Assembly: GCF_026626745.1 (NCBI RefSeq)
Contig: NZ_JAPNJW010000002.1
Span: forward strand, 4,736,151 to 4,800,150
Reading direction: 5' to 3'
DNA: 64,000 nt
From: Nannocystis sp. RBIL2
GTDB lineage: Bacteria; Myxococcota_A; Polyangia; Nannocystales; Nannocystaceae
Every line of letters begins with the position of its first letter. Positions within the stretch are counted from its first letter, which is position 1. Positions 51,966-60,425 of this stretch are shown piece after piece. The notes beneath the pieces are model-generated. The model had not been told where the DNA came from, ran no database searches, and saw nothing but the letters and a program-made list of their open reading frames with translations. The translations under genes were made by a program, and so were the position numbers.

Positions 51966-52293
51966 GTCGGCACCGTAAGCAGAAGGCGCCGGGTCTCGTG
52001 AGGGCGAACATTGCCCCCGGAGGTCCCGGCGCCGTGATGGTCGCTCACGGTCGACGAACGGTCCACCCCGGCCTGTCGGCCGGCGTCCTCGACCGTGAGC
52101 GGCCGACGCGCCAACCCCGAACAGTCGAGCGATTCCGGCCGATGCGCGCGCAGACTCGGCCCTGCACCCTGTTGCAGGTGCGGGTCGGTGCATTTTGCTG
52201 CATCCACCCACTCGCTGCAAAGCGCTGGATCTCCGCTTCGCAGCCGCTTTTGTGGCGTTCGAGGAACACGCCACCCGTGCGTACAATCAACGC
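51966..52293. other. Gap without a recognisable gene
   Basis: 328 bases between two minus-strand genes. Its GC content looks lower around 52180-52260 than in the neighbours. Open frames here lack signal peptides, ribosome sites or familiar motifs. No palindrome copy seen. Confidence 0.5.
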
Positions 52294-53060
52294 TCAGCGC
52301 GGCGTGGCCGGGTGGAGCTGCCCGCGGATGTCGCCGTAATACGTCTGCCCGGTGGTGTGTAAATTAAAATAGAGCTCGCCGTCGCGGGCCAGTTGGGCCA
52401 TGCCGGCCACCGTCGACACCTTGCTCGGCGCCACGCTGCCGAGCGACGGGCTCGGGATCACGCAACCCGAGGTGAACGCCCCGACCAGGCCATGCGCGTG
52501 CTCGACGGTCTGGACCAGGTGTTCGTTGCGGATCTCCACCGAGAACACGCTGTCGGCCAGGTTGCTCGGCAGGTCGGTGGCGTGGGCGAAGTCGACGAGG
52601 ATCGGGCGAGGATCCCGGGCTTGCCGCAATGGATGTGGAACATGTTGATCGTCTTCGGATCGATGCCCTCGATCTTGACGTCGATGAACGCCCGGCTGAA
52701 ATCGTTGGAGAAGCGGACCTGCCCGTGCGCGCGGTGGCCGGCGGCCTCGCGCGCGGCCCGGCTCTGCGACGGCGTGCTCGAGCGGAACTGCTTGGGCGTG
52801 GTCGCCGGCGTGTTCTCCTCCTCGTCGCCCTCCTGGTGCGGCGTCAAGAAGGCCTCGTAGACCGCGCCGATCTGGGCTCCGCGGCTCGGATCGAGCTCCC
52901 CCGCGCTGGCCGCCGTCGCCGCCGCCGCCGCCGGGGACGGGGTCGTCGGCGCCGCCTGCACCGGCGCCGGATCGGGCGCAGCCGTGGTCCGGCCCTCGGC
53001 CCGCGTGTCGCAGGCAATCAGCAAGATCGCACCCAGGAATACAACGCGTCGTCCGTCCAT
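52294..53060 (-). pseudogene. CHRD-domain lipoprotein gene with a frameshift
   Basis: From ATG 53060 the frame gives a signal peptide with lipobox LLIAC, a Pro/Ala linker and the first half of a CHRD domain (GQVRFSNDFSRAFIDVKIEG, INMFHIHCGKPGI). It then loses similarity. The second half (ILVDFAHATDLPSNLADSVF ... ELYFNLHTTGQTYYGDIRGQ) lies in another frame. The switch maps to 52601-52612, where GATCCTCG is repeated; one base appears to be missing. CHRD proteins are secreted with unknown function. Either a recent pseudogene or a base-call error. Confidence 0.75.
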
Positions 53061-53202
53061 CGCTCGCCAGCGTAGCGAACTCTGCCGCGCCGCGATGGCG
53101 ACACGTGGACACCGGGTGGTCCGAATTTGGACTCGAGCCCGCGCGCCCGCGAGCCGCCGTGCAGACGCCGGCATTCGAACCGCCGCGTGACCGCCAGTCA
53201 GC

Positions 53203-53790
53203 CTACGCCGCCTCGCAGAACACCTGCATTACCAGCTCGCTGAACGATCCATCGAGGTAGGCAGTGCAGGCGTCACCGCACAGCTCGACGATGGGTTCAC
53301 CGTTCTGCTCGTATTGCACCCACATCACCTCGGGCTCGCCGCACGCGGCCCCGCCCTCGGCGAGCGGCACCTCGTCGAGCAGGACGGCCATGATCCACGA
53401 GCTGCACAGGGCGGCGACGATCCCGGTCGGCAGCACGCAGGTCCCGAGGTCCTTCGGCAACGCCGTCGCCCCGTTGCACTTGCAGCAATCGACGAACCGG
53501 TCGCAGCCCTCGGAGCACAGGTTCTGCGCCGGGTCGACGACGCATTCGCCGGCCGCCGTGGTCGCGTCCCCGGTCGAGGACGTCGGGCTCGTGCCGGTCG
53601 GCTCTCCCGTCGTGTCCGGCCCGGTGGTGACCATTCCCCCGGTCGTCGTGCTCGGACGCTCCGGGCCCGTGCCCGAGCTCGTCGCGTCCGCCGAGCTCGT
53701 GCTCGCGCCGGTCGAGCCCGTCGAGTCGCCCGGCGTCGACGGGCCGCAGGCCAGCGCGGCGATCAGTCCATACTCGAGCGACACCCGCAT
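53203..53790 (-). CDS. Ser/Thr-linker lipoprotein with Cys-rich domain
   Basis: 195 residues. Lipobox ALAC near residue 15, a Ser/Thr/Gly linker of about 60 residues, then a domain with about ten cysteines (CVVDPAQNLCSEGCDRFVDC, CKCNGATALPKD, VELCGDACTAYLDG, VFCEAA). Same class as the lipoproteins at 24294 and 35292. Function unknown. Confidence 0.72.
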   Translation of the reverse strand: MRVSLEYGLIAALACGPSTPGDSTGSTGASTSSADATSSGTGPERPSTTTGGMVTTGPDTTGEPTGTSPTSSTGDATTAAGECVVDPAQNLCSEGCDRFVDCCKCNGATALPKDLGTCVLPTGIVAALCSSWIMAVLLDEVPLAEGGAACGEPEVMWVQYEQNGEPIVELCGDACTAYLDGSFSELVMQVFCEAA

Positions 53791-53826
53791 CGCCGGCCTC
53801 GCATCACTCGCCGACGCTCGCGGCGC

Positions 53827-54324
53827 TCACAGGAACGTCGCCATGTAGACCACGAGGCAGTACCACGGCGTGCCGGCGAGGATGATCGCCCGGCGGCCGC
53901 GGCTGAGGTCGCGGCGGGAGCCGCCGGCGATGAGCAGGCCGAGGGCGAGGCACCAGACCACCGCGGCGATCGCCACCGCCAGGGCGAACGCCTTGAGGAT
54001 GAACGGCGCCATGCCGGGGACGAACAGGCCGGCGGCGGCGACGGCCGTCAGGAGCAGCGGCACGTAGGCCAGCGCGAGGACCGCGCGGGACAGCCACGGC
54101 CGCGAGTGGTCGTTCGCCCGGCGGGCGTGGGCCAGCGCCCACGAGGCGATGAACACCAGGGTGCCGAGCAGCGCCAGGGCCACCCCGCCGAGCACCAGCA
54201 GCTCCTGGGCGCGGCGGAAGATCTCCCGGAGGCGGTCGAGGCCGCCGAAGGCCCGGTCGAGGCCCTCCAGGAGGGTGGAGCCGAACACGGCGAGCGGGAG
54301 GAGCAGCGCGAACGCGGGGCGCAT
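53827..54324 (-). CDS. Small integral membrane protein, four predicted TM helices
   Basis: 165 residues. Hydrophobic segments at about 3-20, 42-62, 80-105 and 110-135, plus a short final one near VVYMATFL. Basic segments between helices (AHARRANDHSRPWLSR, SRRDLSRGRRA) fit inside-positive topology. No family recognised. Monocistronic; tRNA-Arg lies upstream on the other strand. Confidence 0.65.
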   Translation of the reverse strand: MRPAFALLLPLAVFGSTLLEGLDRAFGGLDRLREIFRRAQELLVLGGVALALLGTLVFIASWALAHARRANDHSRPWLSRAVLALAYVPLLLTAVAAAGLFVPGMAPFILKAFALAVAIAAVVWCLALGLLIAGGSRRDLSRGRRAIILAGTPWYCLVVYMATFL

Positions 54325-54462
54325 CGAGGATCAGTGTACCACCCCGAAGCCAGGACCCAAGGTCGCGGCCACGGGCGCGGCCGGCGTGGACCCGGCGCAC
54401 GCGCACCCGGCGAGGGGCTTGCAAGCCGCGCCCTCCTGGGGTAGAGATCCCGTCCCCAACTT

Positions 54463-54539
54463 GCGTGTGTAGCTCAGTTGGATAGAGCGTTGGCCTCCGA
54501 AGCCAAAGGTCGCAGGTTCGACTCCTGCCACGCGCGCCA
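54463..54539 (+). tRNA. tRNA-Arg (anticodon CCG), CCA encoded
   Basis: Cloverleaf is complete: acceptor GCGTGTG pairs with CACGCGC, with one T-G wobble. D arm AGCTC...GAGC; anticodon stem TTGGC/GCCAA with loop CTCCGAA giving anticodon CCG (codon CGG); T arm GCAGG TTCGACT CCTGC. Discriminator G, then encoded CCA at 54537-54539. Confidence 0.97.
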
Positions 54540-54542
54540 GCC

Positions 54543-54573
54543 CGAGCGCCGCCCGGACCCCGGGCGGCGCTCG
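54543..54573 (+). terminator. Strong hairpin after the tRNA gene
   Basis: CGAGCGCCGCCCGG-acc-CCGGGCGGCGCTCG, a perfect 14-bp stem with 3-base loop starting 4 bases after CCA. Only a short TCGCTTTC follows, so termination or 3'-end processing is likely. Confidence 0.75.
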
Positions 54574-54611
54574 TCGCTTTCGGGCCCGGACGCGCGCCGG
54601 GGCAGACGCCG

Positions 54612-54777
54612 GGCATGTCTCTTCGGACATGCCTGAAAGCGCAGGCGGCGCGGCGACGGCGAACTCGCCGCGAGGAGGCCGACCACGGGGCCAGCGCCCC
54701 GCGCGAGTGACGTCGCAAGCCTCGCGTCACATAATCATACGGACATGCCTTTTAACACATGTCCTGAAGGCCACATC
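54612..54777. repeat. Palindromes between the tRNA and the VOC gene
   Basis: GGCATGTC-tcttcg-GACATGCC (54612-54633) and a pair GGACATGCC / ACACATGTCC with CCTgaAGG (54740-54772). No gene in the 240-base gap. Confidence 0.8.
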
Positions 54778-54779
54778 CG

Positions 54780-55142
54780 TCAATCGGGCGTGTGGCACAC
54801 CGCCTCGACGTTGTGGCCGTCGGGGTCGAGGACGAACGCCGCGTAGTAGTTCGGGTGGTAGTGCGCACGCAGCCCCGGCTCGCCGTTGTCGCGGGCCCCG
54901 GCGGCCAGCGCCGCCGCGTGGAACTGGCGCACCTGCTCGCGGCTCGCCGCGCGGAAGGCCAGGTGGAGCGGCTGGGCCTCGCCGGCCGGCGCGAGCCACA
55001 GCAGCGGCGCGCCCGGCAGGCCGAAGCCGGCGGTGGAGGCGTCCTCGTGGGCCGTCACTGCGCCGAGCGGGGCCAGGGCCGCCGCGTAGAAGCGGGCGCT
55101 GCGGGGGAGATCGCGGACGTTGAGATTCAGGTGGTCGAGCAT
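54780..55142 (-). CDS. VOC-superfamily (glyoxalase-fold) protein
   Basis: 120 residues, one VOC unit. MLDHLNLNVRDLPRSARFYA at the start gives the first metal His; LHLAFRAASREQVRQFHAAA and YAAFVLDPDGHNVEAVCH at the end give the rest. Similar single-domain proteins are dioxygenases, resistance proteins or lactoylglutathione lyase relatives; the substrate cannot be told. Confidence 0.9.
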   Translation of the reverse strand: MLDHLNLNVRDLPRSARFYAAALAPLGAVTAHEDASTAGFGLPGAPLLWLAPAGEAQPLHLAFRAASREQVRQFHAAALAAGARDNGEPGLRAHYHPNYYAAFVLDPDGHNVEAVCHTPD

Positions 55143-55170
55143 GGGCCCGGTGTAGCCGGGGAGCCCGCGG

Positions 55171-56109
55171 CTAAACTTGGCGGATCTTGCGAATGTGGTG
55201 CTGCCGGCGCCAGCGCCCCGGCGACAGGCCGACCAGGCGGTGGAACGTGCGCACGAAGTTCGACAGGTCGCCGAAGCCGACCTCGAACGCCACCTCGGTG
55301 ACCGGCACCTCGCTCTCGCACAGCCGCGCCGCCGCCCGCTCGACGCGGGTCTGCACGAGGTATTGATGCGGCGTCACCCCGAACACCGCGCGGAACAGCC
55401 GCAAGAAGTGGAACGGGCTCAGGCCGACGTGCTCGGCCACCTCCTTGAGCAGCAGCGGCTCGGCGGCGCGGGCAGCGATGTAGTGGGCTCCGGCCACCGC
55501 TCGCTCGCGGTCGCTCGCGCTCGTGCTCGCCCGCGGCGCCCGTGGTGAACCTGTCTGAAGGGCCAGCTCATCGAACACCGCGGCGGTCAGCGCCAGCGCC
55601 AGCGCCTCGACCTCGGGCGCGCCGGCCGGGTCGCGCGAGTCGGCCGCCGCCGCGACCGCCCGCGCGAGCGCGGAGATCCGCGGGCGCGGGGCCAGCGCCG
55701 GGGCCGCGAACAGCCGGCCCGGGGCCGCGTGGGCCGACGCCGCCGCCGCCAGCAGCGACTCCGACAGCGCGAGGCTCAGACACACGTCGCCGACCCCGTG
55801 CTCGTGCGAACACACGAACGCCTCGTCGACCTCGCCGAGCATCACCGAGCCGGCCACCAGCGCGTGGGTGCGATCGCGGCAGCGGTAACAGAAGCTGCCC
55901 GTGAGCACGAACGACAGCGACGCCTGGCGATGCTGCTCCGGGAACGGGCGGTCGCGGGGCCCCGCGTGGCACACGTGACGCGAGACCGTGATTTCGGGCA
56001 GCCCGGCCAGCAGCTCCACCCGAGGCACCGCGGCCGCGGGGTCGGCGCGAGACGGCGTGGGGCCTGGCGCCACCCGACCTGGTGTACCGACACCGCTCGC
56101 GCGGGTCAA
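55171..56109 (-). CDS. AraC-family transcriptional regulator
   Basis: Up to 312 residues from TTG 56109; GTG at 56073 or 56019 may be the real start. The N-terminal sensor domain has four to five Cys/His (HVCHAG, FCYRCRDRTH, FVCSHEHGVGDVC). The C-terminal double HTH shows LKEVAEHVGLSPFHFLRLFR and VTEVAFEVGFGDLSNFVRTF then HRLVGLSPGRWR. The Cys-rich sensor might bind a metal (inference). Divergent from the cytochrome gene, a plausible target. Confidence 0.9.
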   Translation of the reverse strand: MTRASGVGTPGRVAPGPTPSRADPAAAVPRVELLAGLPEITVSRHVCHAGPRDRPFPEQHRQASLSFVLTGSFCYRCRDRTHALVAGSVMLGEVDEAFVCSHEHGVGDVCLSLALSESLLAAAASAHAAPGRLFAAPALAPRPRISALARAVAAAADSRDPAGAPEVEALALALTAAVFDELALQTGSPRAPRASTSASDRERAVAGAHYIAARAAEPLLLKEVAEHVGLSPFHFLRLFRAVFGVTPHQYLVQTRVERAAARLCESEVPVTEVAFEVGFGDLSNFVRTFHRLVGLSPGRWRRQHHIRKIRQV

Positions 56110-56165
56110 CCGCGCTCTGGCTGGCCCGCGCGAGTTGCGATACGGTCGCTAGCGCCAGGACGGCC

Positions 56166-57713
56166 ATGGAAATCGCAGCGAGCGTCACCCTCGGACTCTT
56201 GTTCCTGATCTCGGGCTTCGCGTCCCTCTTCTTGATGTTCAAGCTGTGGGGCTGGCCGGACGGGCATCAACCGGGCATGTCCAAGGCGCCGCCGCATCTG
56301 GTGCGCCTGCATGACATCTTCAAGGTCGTCTTCACCGCGCTCTACGTGGTGATGATGGCGGTCATGGTCCCGCGGCTGTGGAACTACCAGGTCGAGCTGC
56401 CGCCGCGCTCGGCCGTCCACGTCAGCCTCGGCTTCTTGCTCGGCGTGCTGCTCCTGGTCGAGCTCGCGTTCTACCGCGTGTTCCGCCACCTGCAGGACTG
56501 GGTCCCGGCGCTCGCCACCGCGACGATCGGCTGCGCCGTGCTGCTGCTCGGCCTGTCGGTCCCGAGCGCCCTGCGCGAGTACGGCCTCGCCCGCGGCCAG
56601 GTCGGCGGCGGCGTCTACAGCGTCGAGAACCGGGCCCGCGTGGCCCGCCTGCTGCCGCTGGCCGAGATGCCGGCTGACGCCCCGATCGCCGACCTCACCA
56701 CCGTCGACGCCCTGCGCCACGGGCGGGAGATCCTCGCCACCAAGTGCGTCGTCTGCCACGACCTCAAGACGGTGCTCGTCCAGCCGCGCGCCCCGGCCGG
56801 CTGGTGGCGCACCGTCGAGCGCATGGCCGACAAGCCGACCTTCGAGGACCCGCTGACCGAGCGCGAGCTCTACGACGTCACCGCGTACCTCATCGCCATC
56901 ACCGGCGACCTCCAGCGCTCGGCCCGGCAGCAGCGCGAGCAGAAGCTCAAGCAGCAGCAGGCGATCGCCCCCGTCGACCCCGCCGCGCCGGCGCCCACCT
57001 ACGACGCCGCCGCCGCGCAGAAGGCGTTCGAGACCCGCTGCAGCGAGTGCCACGAGCTCGCCGAGGTCGACAAGAAGCCGCCGACCTCGGCCCGCGAGGT
57101 CAAGGAGGTCATCGAGCGCATGGTCGCCGACAACGGCATGGCCGCGCCCCCCGGCGAGCTCGACCTCTGCTACGCCTTCATGGTCCGCAAGTACGCGCCG
57201 ACCGAGGTCGACAGCGCCCCCGCCACCCTCGGCGCGGCCGTCGGCGCCGAGGTCCAGGCCGCCGTCGCGGTGGCCAGCGCCCCGCCTGTCCCGGAGGACA
57301 GCAAACCTGTCCCCGCGGACAGCAAGCCTGTCCCCACGGACAGCAAGCCCGCCGCGGCCCCGCCGCCGGCCGCCGAGCCCGACGTCATCCTCGACGACGC
57401 CCCACCCGCCGCCGCGCCCGCGCCCGCCGCCGCCAAGCCCAAGCCGGCCCCGGCCAAGGCGATCGACGCCCGCGGCCTCTACGTCAAGCACTGCGCCGCC
57501 TGCCACGACGCCAGCGGCAAGGGCAAGCCGGGGCTCAAGAGCAAGGGCATCCCCGACATGACCGACAAGAACTGGCAGAAGAAGAATGGCAAGGCCTCGG
57601 TCGCGCGGGCGATCAAGGCCGGCATCCCGGGGACGATGATGAAGGCCTTCGCCGCCAAGATGAAGCCGGAGGAGATCGACGCGGTCGCCGCCTTCGTCAA
57701 GAAGCTGCGTTGA
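56166..57713 (+). CDS. Membrane-anchored triheme cytochrome c
   Basis: 515 residues from ATG 56166. Four TM helices in the first ~145 residues, then a periplasmic region with three heme sites: CVVCH (C194), CSECH (C292) and CAACH (C443). The last domain has a normal class I cytochrome finish (GIPDMTDKNWQKKNG, MMKAFAAKMKPEEIDAVAAF). Two Pro/Ala-rich linkers separate the heme units. The linker at residues ~374-394 reads PVPEDSK, PVPADSK, PVPTDSK and is encoded by three tandem copies of the dispersed palindrome. Probably carries electrons from a membrane quinol or other donor to periplasmic acceptors. Confidence 0.9.
   Translation: MEIAASVTLGLLFLISGFASLFLMFKLWGWPDGHQPGMSKAPPHLVRLHDIFKVVFTALYVVMMAVMVPRLWNYQVELPPRSAVHVSLGFLLGVLLLVELAFYRVFRHLQDWVPALATATIGCAVLLLGLSVPSALREYGLARGQVGGGVYSVENRARVARLLPLAEMPADAPIADLTTVDALRHGREILATKCVVCHDLKTVLVQPRAPAGWWRTVERMADKPTFEDPLTERELYDVTAYLIAITGDLQRSARQQREQKLKQQQAIAPVDPAAPAPTYDAAAAQKAFETRCSECHELAEVDKKPPTSAREVKEVIERMVADNGMAAPPGELDLCYAFMVRKYAPTEVDSAPATLGAAVGAEVQAAVAVASAPPVPEDSKPVPADSKPVPTDSKPAAAPPPAAEPDVILDDAPPAAAPAPAAAKPKPAPAKAIDARGLYVKHCAACHDASGKGKPGLKSKGIPDMTDKNWQKKNGKASVARAIKAGIPGTMMKAFAAKMKPEEIDAVAAFVKKLR
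57285..57347. repeat. Three in-frame tandem palindromes in the cytochrome gene
   Basis: CCTGTCC-N4-GGACAG occurs three times with an exact 21-base period (cores 57287, 57308, 57329). Loops differ (cgga, ccgc, ccac) while both arms are identical. Each unit encodes a PVPxDSK heptapeptide, so the palindrome is translated. Confidence 0.93.
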
Positions 57714-57840
57714 CGCCTGGGCGGCCGGTCCGCCGGGCACGGCGAAGCGGCCGCGACGACAGCAGCGCCCCCGGTCAGGGCCGCGGCGTCGCTCGCCGCT
57801 GGGGCGCCCGTCCTGCCGGCGCATAGTCGAGGGGGCGGCC

Positions 57841-60315
57841 ATGACTTCCCCCAGCGCCAGCGGCCATCACGGCTTCAGTTTCGACGACCTCGAGCGCCTG
57901 GCGCCGCTGCTGTTCGGCTTGCTGGAGTATGCGCCGGAGTACGTGCTGCTGCTGTCGCCGACCGGGGTCATCCGCTATGTCAACCGGACGGTCGCCGGCG
58001 TGACGATGCTCGAGTTGATCGGCCGCAGCGTGTTCGATTACATCGAGCCCGAGTCGCGCGACGTGGCCCGCGCCTGCATCGAGCGGGTGGTCGCCACCGG
58101 GGAGGCCCAGACCTACGAGTGCCTCGGCACCGGCCCGCACGGCCGCCCGACCCGCTACGAGTCGCGCGTCGGCGCCATCAGCGAGGACGGCCAGGTCGTC
58201 GCGCTGCTCCTCATCTCCCACGACATCACCACGCGCGTGGCCATGGAGGCCGAGCTGCGCGCCAGCCGGGAGCAGCTGGCGGTCGCCGTCGCCGCCAGCG
58301 GCCTCGGCCTGTGGGAGTGGCACGTCGACAGCGACACGGTCGTGTGGAACGAGGTCATGCGCCAGCTCCACGGCTTCGCCCCCGAGCAGGTCCCGCGCAA
58401 CTTCGCCGACCTCGTCGACACCCTCCACCCCGACGACCGCGCCGGCCTGGCCGCCCGCGCCCGCCAGGTCGCCAGCGTCGAGGACTTCGTCGACTTCGAG
58501 TACCGCATCATCAGGCCGGGCGGCCAGATCGCCTGGCTGCTCGTCCGCGGCAAGCCGGTCAAGGACGACCGCGGCCGCATCGTCAAGATGATGGGCGGCG
58601 TCGTCGACATCACCGCCCGCAAGCAGGCCGACGAGGCCCTGCGGCGCGAGGAGGAGCGCTACCGGTCGCTCGTCGCCACCCTCGCCGAGGGCATCGTCGT
58701 CGTCGACGTCGACGGCCGGGTCGTCACCTGCAACGCCAGCGCCGAGCGGATCCTCGGCCTCGGCCGCGCCCAGCTCCACGACCCGCTCGGCCTCGCCAGC
58801 CCGTTCCGCGCCGTCCACGAGGACGGCGCCCCGTTCCCGCCCGAGGGCTGGCCCGCCGTCCTGACCTTGAGGACAGGTGAGCCGCAGGTCGGCGTCATCA
58901 TGGGCATCTACCGCATCGACGGCGTCCTCGTGTGGGTCTCCGTCAACGCCCAGCCGCTCTACCACGCCGGCTCGGCCGCGCCCTACGCCGTCGTCGCCTC
59001 GTTCTTCGACATCAGCGACCGCAAGCGCGCCGACGCCGAGCGCGAGCGCCTGCTCGGCGACGAGCAGCGGGCCCGCCGGCGCGCGGTCATCCTCGCCGAG
59101 GCCGGCAAGCTGCTGGTCTCGCAGCGCGACGTCCACGCCGCGCTGGCCGAGTTCGTCCACCGCCTCGTGCCCGAGTGGGCCGACCTCGCCGCCGTCGAGC
59201 TGCTCGACGACGACGGCCACTTCGGCCTCGCCCACCGCGTCGCCGTCGCCGCTGGCGACCCCGAGCTCGAGGCGCGCTACCTCGACCTGCGCCGGCGCCT
59301 GCCGCTGCCGGCCGACTGCCCGCTGCTCGAGGTACTGCAGCGCGACGAGGTGCGGCTGTCGTCCGCGCGGCCCGACGCCCCGCTGCTGGCCCTGCCCGGC
59401 GTCCCCGAGACCGACGCCTGGCTGGCCCTGCGCCTGCGCTACCGCGCGATCGCCCTCGTCCCGCTGGTCGCCCGCGGCCGCCCGCTCGGCGTCATGCTCC
59501 TCGCCACCCGCGGCCGCGCCCTCGGCCCCGACGAGCTGTCGCTGATCGACGAGCTGGCCCTGCGCGCCGCCCAGGCGGTCGAGAACGCCCGCCTCTACCA
59601 CGAGATGGAGGTCGCCCTGGCCAAGCGCGAGGAGTTCATCGCGGTCGCGTCGCACGAGCTGCGCACCCCGCTGACGCCGATCGTCCTCCAGATCGATCGC
59701 CTGATCCGCCGCGCCCGCGGCGACGGCGAGTTCTCCGCCGCCGCCGCGCTGCCCAAGCTCGGCGTCATCCAGCGCCAGGCCGACCGCCTCCACCGCCTGA
59801 TCGAGGAGCTGCTCGACGTCTCGCGGATCACCGGCGGCCGCCTCAAGATCGAGGTCGAGGACGTCGACTACGCCGAGCTCCTGCGCGCCATCGTCGAGCA
59901 CTTCACCGAGCCGCTCGCCCGCGCCGGCTGCGAGGTCCACCTCACCGCCCCGCTGTACGCCTCCGGCCGCACCGACCGCACCCGCTTCGAGCAGATCGTC
60001 AGCAACCTGCTCGCCAACGCCATGAAGTACGGCGGCGGCAAGCCGATCGAGCTCGCCCTGGCGCAGGACGGCGAGACAGTCACCCTGTCGGTCCGCGACC
60101 ACGGGATCGGCATCTCGACAGGCGACCAGGCCCGCATCTTCCAGCGCTTCGAACGCGCCGTGTCCGAGCGCCACTACGGCGGCCTCGGCCTCGGCCTGTG
60201 GGTCGCCCGCCACGTCTCGGAGGCGATGGGCGGGCACATCACAGTCACCAGCGCCCCGGGCACCGGCTCGGTGTTTATCGTCAAACTGCCCCGCCTGGTC
60301 GCCGAGGCGCAGTGA
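57841..60315 (+). CDS. PAS/GAF sensor histidine kinase
   Basis: 824 residues, no TM segment, so cytoplasmic. Three PAS domains (about 20-140, 145-260, 275-400), the second closing with a PAC motif VVDITARKQADEAL and the third with FDISDRKRADAE. A GAF domain (~415-580) precedes the HisKA box ASHELRTP (phospho-acceptor His605). HATPase motifs NLLANAMKYGG, VRDHGIGIS and GGLGLGLWVARH complete it. No response regulator is adjacent, so the partner is elsewhere. Signal unknown. A half palindrome (CTTGAGGACAGG, near 58870) is coding. Confidence 0.95.
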   Translation: MTSPSASGHHGFSFDDLERLAPLLFGLLEYAPEYVLLLSPTGVIRYVNRTVAGVTMLELIGRSVFDYIEPESRDVARACIERVVATGEAQTYECLGTGPHGRPTRYESRVGAISEDGQVVALLLISHDITTRVAMEAELRASREQLAVAVAASGLGLWEWHVDSDTVVWNEVMRQLHGFAPEQVPRNFADLVDTLHPDDRAGLAARARQVASVEDFVDFEYRIIRPGGQIAWLLVRGKPVKDDRGRIVKMMGGVVDITARKQADEALRREEERYRSLVATLAEGIVVVDVDGRVVTCNASAERILGLGRAQLHDPLGLASPFRAVHEDGAPFPPEGWPAVLTLRTGEPQVGVIMGIYRIDGVLVWVSVNAQPLYHAGSAAPYAVVASFFDISDRKRADAERERLLGDEQRARRRAVILAEAGKLLVSQRDVHAALAEFVHRLVPEWADLAAVELLDDDGHFGLAHRVAVAAGDPELEARYLDLRRRLPLPADCPLLEVLQRDEVRLSSARPDAPLLALPGVPETDAWLALRLRYRAIALVPLVARGRPLGVMLLATRGRALGPDELSLIDELALRAAQAVENARLYHEMEVALAKREEFIAVASHELRTPLTPIVLQIDRLIRRARGDGEFSAAAALPKLGVIQRQADRLHRLIEELLDVSRITGGRLKIEVEDVDYAELLRAIVEHFTEPLARAGCEVHLTAPLYASGRTDRTRFEQIVSNLLANAMKYGGGKPIELALAQDGETVTLSVRDHGIGISTGDQARIFQRFERAVSERHYGGLGLGLWVARHVSEAMGGHITVTSAPGTGSVFIVKLPRLVAEAQ

Positions 60316-60333
60316 TTCGCAGTCCTGCGAATC
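60314..60333. terminator. Hairpin GATTCGCA-gtcc-TGCGAATC at kinase gene end
   Basis: Perfect 8-bp stem overlapping the kinase stop codon; convergent mutY ends 93 bases on. No U-run follows. Confidence 0.45.
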
Positions 60334-60425
60334 GCCAATGTCAACACCCGGCGACGCCACGCCCACCAATAAACAAAGTCGAGGCAGCGAGCCGAATCAT
60401 CCGAGCCGCATTCGCGCCGAGCGCA

